A stretch of 6,279 nucleotides of DNA from positions 1 through 6,279 of the forward strand of contig NZ_CALGYW010000048.1 in NCBI RefSeq assembly GCF_937934665.1, written 5' to 3'. This DNA is from an uncultured Anaerococcus sp. (GTDB lineage Bacteria > Bacillota > Clostridia > Tissierellales > Peptoniphilaceae). The position numbers and the translations under genes are program-made. The notes beneath the pieces are model-generated. The model saw nothing but the letters and a program-made list of their open reading frames with translations. It was not told where the DNA came from and did not search any database. Position 1 is the stretch's first letter; each line of letters opens with the position of its first letter. This document shows, piece after piece, positions 5,500-6,279 of this stretch.

Positions 5500-5640
5500 C
5501 TAATCTACTAAGTCATAAATTCTAATCAAGAAGCCCGTTAAGAAAATCGCACTGTTTGAGGCTTTAGCCGAGTTTGCGATTTTTAGGGTTTTGATGATTA
5601 GAATGATAGTAGGAATATACACCAATAAATACAAGGCCAT
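5500..5640 (-). CDS. Doubtful 46-aa hydrophobic frame inside the right arm
   Basis: The frame reads MALYLLVYIPTIILIIK, a strong membrane-type helix, followed by a Ser/Ala-rich stretch and a second hydrophobic patch (AIFLTGFLI). GGAGGGG directly abuts the ATG at 5640. A TTG at 5634 would have 6-nt spacing and is the more workable start. The frame extends upstream to 5817 through the GC-rich hairpins, where it is clearly not protein-like. The hydrophobicity may only reflect A/T-rich DNA, and the frame covers hairpin 4, whose structure explains the sequence better. A small toxin-like membrane peptide is possible. Confidence 0.2.
   Translation of the reverse strand: MALYLLVYIPTIILIIKTLKIANSAKASNSAIFLTGFLIRIYDLVD
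5519..5604. repeat. Hairpin 4, right arm: long three-stem dyad
   Basis: Three nested perfect stems: ATTCTAATCA / TGATTAGAAT (5519-5528, 5595-5604), AAAATCGCA / TGCGATTTT (5543-5551, 5575-5583) and GGCT / AGCC (5560-5563, 5566-5569). This 86-nt extended hairpin with internal loops resembles a structured RNA or a folded recombination site. It overlaps the doubtful 46-codon frame at 5500-5640. Confidence 0.7.
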
Positions 5641-5656
5641 CCCCTCCACTAAAGAG

Positions 5657-5674
5657 GTCTGCCGATAGGCAAAC
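5657..5674. repeat. Hairpin 3, right arm
   Basis: GTCTGCC / GGCAAAC (5657-5663 with 5668-5674) is a 7-bp stem with a GATA loop and one mismatch that becomes a G-T pair on the minus strand. Compared with the left arm, A-T has become T-A and T-A has become G-C with pairing kept. Confidence 0.65.
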
Positions 5675-5687
5675 TTCTGGTTCCGCA

Positions 5688-5701
5688 CTCCGCTTAAGGA
5701 G
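5688..5701. repeat. Hairpin 2, right arm
   Basis: CTCC (5688-5691) pairs with GGAG (5698-5701) around a 6-nt loop, at the position matching hairpin 2 of the left arm and with the same loop length. Confidence 0.5.
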
Positions 5702-5731
5702 CCGCTCGAGGGTGTAACGATGAGGGGGTTT

Positions 5732-5783
5732 AAGGGGGAGCCCGATGAGGGACCCTGCGGAAGGTCCCTTGGGGCTCCCCCTT
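5732..5783. repeat. Hairpin 1, right arm: GC-rich two-part stem
   Basis: The outer stem AAGGGGGAGCCC / GGGCTCCCCCTT (5732-5743 with 5772-5783) has 12 bp. The inner stem AGGGACC / GGTCCCT (5748-5754 with 5763-5769) has 7 bp. The loop TTCCGCA (minus strand) is shared with the left arm, while the inner stem sequence is different on both sides. Confidence 0.85.
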
Positions 5784-5785
5784 GG

Positions 5786-5807
5786 AACGAAGATTCAATA
5801 GTAAATA
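5786..5807. repeat. 22-bp block identical (inverted) to 5050-5071, right copy
   Basis: This is the reverse complement of the left copy at all 22 positions. It lies 3 nt outside hairpin 1 of the right arm; the left copy lies 2 nt outside its hairpin. Confidence 0.7.
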
Positions 5808-5837
5808 AAATTATCATTTAAAAGATAAAGTAATAAC

Positions 5838-5879
5838 TTATCTTGGATAAAAAAGAAAAATACCCTATCTTGTATAGAA
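5838..5879. repeat. Inverted counterparts of the 15-bp repeats at the outer right end
   Basis: The reverse complement of 5838-5852 is TTTTATCCAAGATAA, differing by one base from each left-hand copy. The reverse complement of 5865-5879, TTCTATACAAGATAG, is a weaker copy. The period is again 27 nt, so both repeat number and spacing are mirrored at the two ends. Confidence 0.5.
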
Positions 5880-5986
5880 AACCATGCCCGGGTTTCCCCC
5901 CAGTAACGAAGGGTTTATGTAAATAACCGAAAAAATATATAAGATACAACATCACAATATATTAAAAGGAAAGGTTTTGGTGGAAT

Positions 5987-6021
5987 AAAAAAACCTCCCT
6001 TTTTTAAAAAGGAAGGTTTTT
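5987..6021 (-). terminator. Intrinsic terminator behind the surface protein gene (possibly bidirectional)
   Basis: On the minus strand a long stem, AAAACCTTCCTTTTT paired with AAAAAGGGAGGTTTT (one T-G pair), is followed by a T run (5987-5993 together with the arm). It lies about 87 nt beyond the stop codon at 6108. The symmetric A/T flanks would let it act on plus-strand transcripts too, so it insulates the structured region from the surface protein gene. Confidence 0.75.
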
Positions 6022-6031
6022 GTCAAGTGAG

Positions 6032-6041
6032 TACCCGGGTA
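6032..6041. promoter_or_regulatory. TACCCGGGTA palindrome
   Basis: A perfect 10-bp palindrome lies between the two hairpins downstream of the surface protein gene. Another CCCGGG occurs at about 5887-5892 near the right end of the inverted pair. It could be an operator or a chance GC-rich site; no promoter is clearly attached. Confidence 0.2.
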
Positions 6042-6049
6042 TTTTATTG

Positions 6050-6093
6050 TAAGGAAGGACTTAAGAGTGCACTCTTAGTCAAGTCTTTCCTTA
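6050..6093. repeat. Large nested hairpin just after the surface protein stop codon
   Basis: The outer arms TAAGGAAGGACTT (6050-6062) and AAGTCTTTCCTTA (6081-6093) pair over 12 of 13 positions, and the odd one is a G-T pair in plus-strand RNA. Inside is a perfect 16-nt palindrome TAAGAGTG-CACTCTTA (6062-6077). It starts 15 nt after the stop codon. No T run follows on the minus strand, so it looks more like a 3'-end stabilising or protein-binding structure than a terminator. Confidence 0.6.
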
Positions 6094-6107
6094 AGATACT
6101 AAATTAA

Positions 6108-6279
6108 TTAGTCTCTTTTGCTTGTTGCGTATGCAACTGAAGCTGCTGCAAGGATACCTGCAACGCCTGCTACACCAGCAATACCAGTTTTAGCGTTGTT
6201 ACCTGCTCCTTTAGATGGTTTGTTTTCAGCTGGTTTTTCATCGTCTTCTTTGTCGTCTTCAGCTGGTTTTTCATCGTCT
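6108..6279 (-). CDS. C-terminal end of a cell-wall-anchored surface protein (56 residues, partial)
   Basis: Only the last 56 residues are visible. They begin with an acidic repeat (DDEKPAEDDKE, then DDEKPAEN) typical of wall-spanning linkers. A Gly/Asn segment leads to NAKTG (visible residues 28-32), a hydrophobic Ala/Gly-rich helix (IAGVAGVAGILAAASVAYA) and the short tail TSKRD. This is a sortase sorting signal with NAKTG in place of LPxTG, the same kind of variant as SVRTG in the large adhesin. Codon use (GCT, GCA, GGT, GTT) is more polished than in the other genes, suggesting high expression. The stop codon is TAA at 6108-6110. The function of the missing N-terminal part is unknown. Confidence 0.85.
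   Translation of the reverse strand, partial: DDEKPAEDDKEDDEKPAENKPSKGAGNNAKTGIAGVAGVAGILAAASVAYATSKRD
6225..6279 (-). repeat. Tandem 33-nt coding repeat (11-aa acidic linker)
   Basis: A 22-nt stretch at 6225-6246 recurs exactly at 6258-6279, a period of 33 nt or 11 codons. It encodes DDEKPAE units. The array runs off the window edge, so the copy number is unknown. Exact nucleotide repeats in a linker are prone to length change. Confidence 0.75.

Larger units (their letters stand above)
5519..5879 (-). repeat. Right arm of the inverted pair
   Basis: Read on the minus strand this arm runs through the two 15-mers (5879-5865, 5852-5838), the identical block (5807-5786), hairpin 1 (5783-5732), hairpin 2 (5701-5688), hairpin 3 (5674-5657) and hairpin 4 (5604-5519). 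The order matches the left arm and the spacing is similar, with about 20 nt more between hairpins 3 and 4. The stems here are as good as or better than those of the left arm: hairpin 1 has a 12-bp outer stem against 10 bp. Confidence 0.7.
4981..5889. mobile_element. Candidate foldback-type element: inverted pair of structured arms, about 0.9 kb, no transposase
   Basis: Two arms, about 4983-5318 and 5519-5879, are diverged inverted copies of each other around a spacer of about 200 bp. Order from each outer end inward: a 15-bp motif twice, a 22-bp identical block, a GC-rich double hairpin, a CCCC/GGGG-type hairpin, a third hairpin and a long AT-rich hairpin. Stem sequences differ between arms while pairing is kept. 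The GC-rich blocks stand out sharply from the AT-rich surroundings. No protein gene is convincing inside it. A non-autonomous mobile element (foldback or MITE-like) is the simplest reading, because long terminal inverted repeats with subterminal repeats are typical. Alternatives are a pair of facing structured RNA genes or a relic replication origin. The outer borders are uncertain by some 20 bp and no secure target duplication was found. Confidence 0.45.

Noticed and set aside
5641..5817. Upstream extension of the 46-codon frame to 105 codons
   Set aside because: The added part translates the GC-rich hairpins into Gly/Ser/Pro-rich sequence fully explained by DNA structure.
4952..5881. TATAGAAAA at 4952-4960 and 5873-5881 as a 9-bp target site duplication
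   Set aside because: The left copy lies about 20-30 bp outside the visible arm end while the right copy abuts it, and AT-rich 9-mers recur by chance.
4981..5889. CRISPR array, tRNA, rRNA or group II intron in the structured region
   Set aside because: No regularly spaced identical repeats, no cloverleaf, no recognised rRNA segment, and no domain V-like hairpin or reverse transcriptase.
5890..5986. Possible short gene between the inverted pair and the terminator
   Set aside because: Only a 12-codon plus-strand frame; an AAAAGGAAAGG stretch is not followed by a usable reading frame.

Overview
The window is AT-rich, low-GC Gram-positive DNA, most likely from an anaerobic coccus of the Anaerococcus / Peptoniphilus / Finegoldia group (class Tissierellia). 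This rests on AT-rich codon use, sigma-A promoters of the TTGACA/TATAAT type, AGGAGG-type ribosome binding sites, and two surface proteins whose C-terminal wall-sorting signals use a degenerate xxRTG / xxKTG motif in place of LPxTG. The genus is an inference. Every convincing gene is on the minus strand, so the window reads from high to low coordinates.

Layout in the direction of transcription. (1) 6279-6108: the 3' end of a sortase-anchored surface protein with an acidic 11-residue repeat, a KTG sorting motif, a membrane helix and a basic tail. It is followed by two hairpins (6093-6050 and 6021-5987), the second a good intrinsic terminator. (2) 5986-4860: about 1.1 kb without a convincing protein gene. 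Most of it (about 4981-5889) is a previously unremarked inverted pair: two diverged arms of about 340-360 bp facing each other. Each arm carries, in the same order, a duplicated 15-bp motif at the outer end, a 22-bp identical block, a large GC-rich hairpin, two smaller hairpins and a long AT-rich hairpin. Several stems are kept by paired changes in the two arms, so structure rather than sequence has been conserved. (3) 4821-3953: a phage-type lysis cassette, with a possible tiny hydrophobic peptide, a YvrJ-family membrane peptide and an Amidase_5/NlpC-P60-like endolysin with a C-terminal SH3b domain, closed by a clear terminator. (4) 3788-3009: a secreted helical protein with its own promoter. 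(5) 2913-52: a 953-residue, wall-anchored, helical multi-repeat surface protein (FIVAR-like modules) driven by a perfect consensus promoter whose -35 lies inside a dyad. (6) 65-1: the start of a lipoprotein gene whose start codon overlaps the adhesin stop by 14 nt.

How the parts may fit together: the YvrJ peptide and endolysin are normally the late lysis genes at the end of a phage genome, and the two secreted proteins behind them have their own promoters, as prophage cargo ('moron') genes do. The window may therefore be the end of a prophage or prophage remnant carrying surface-protein cargo, placed beside a foldback-type structured element. No integrase, terminase, tail gene, transposase or sortase is visible here, so this remains an inference.
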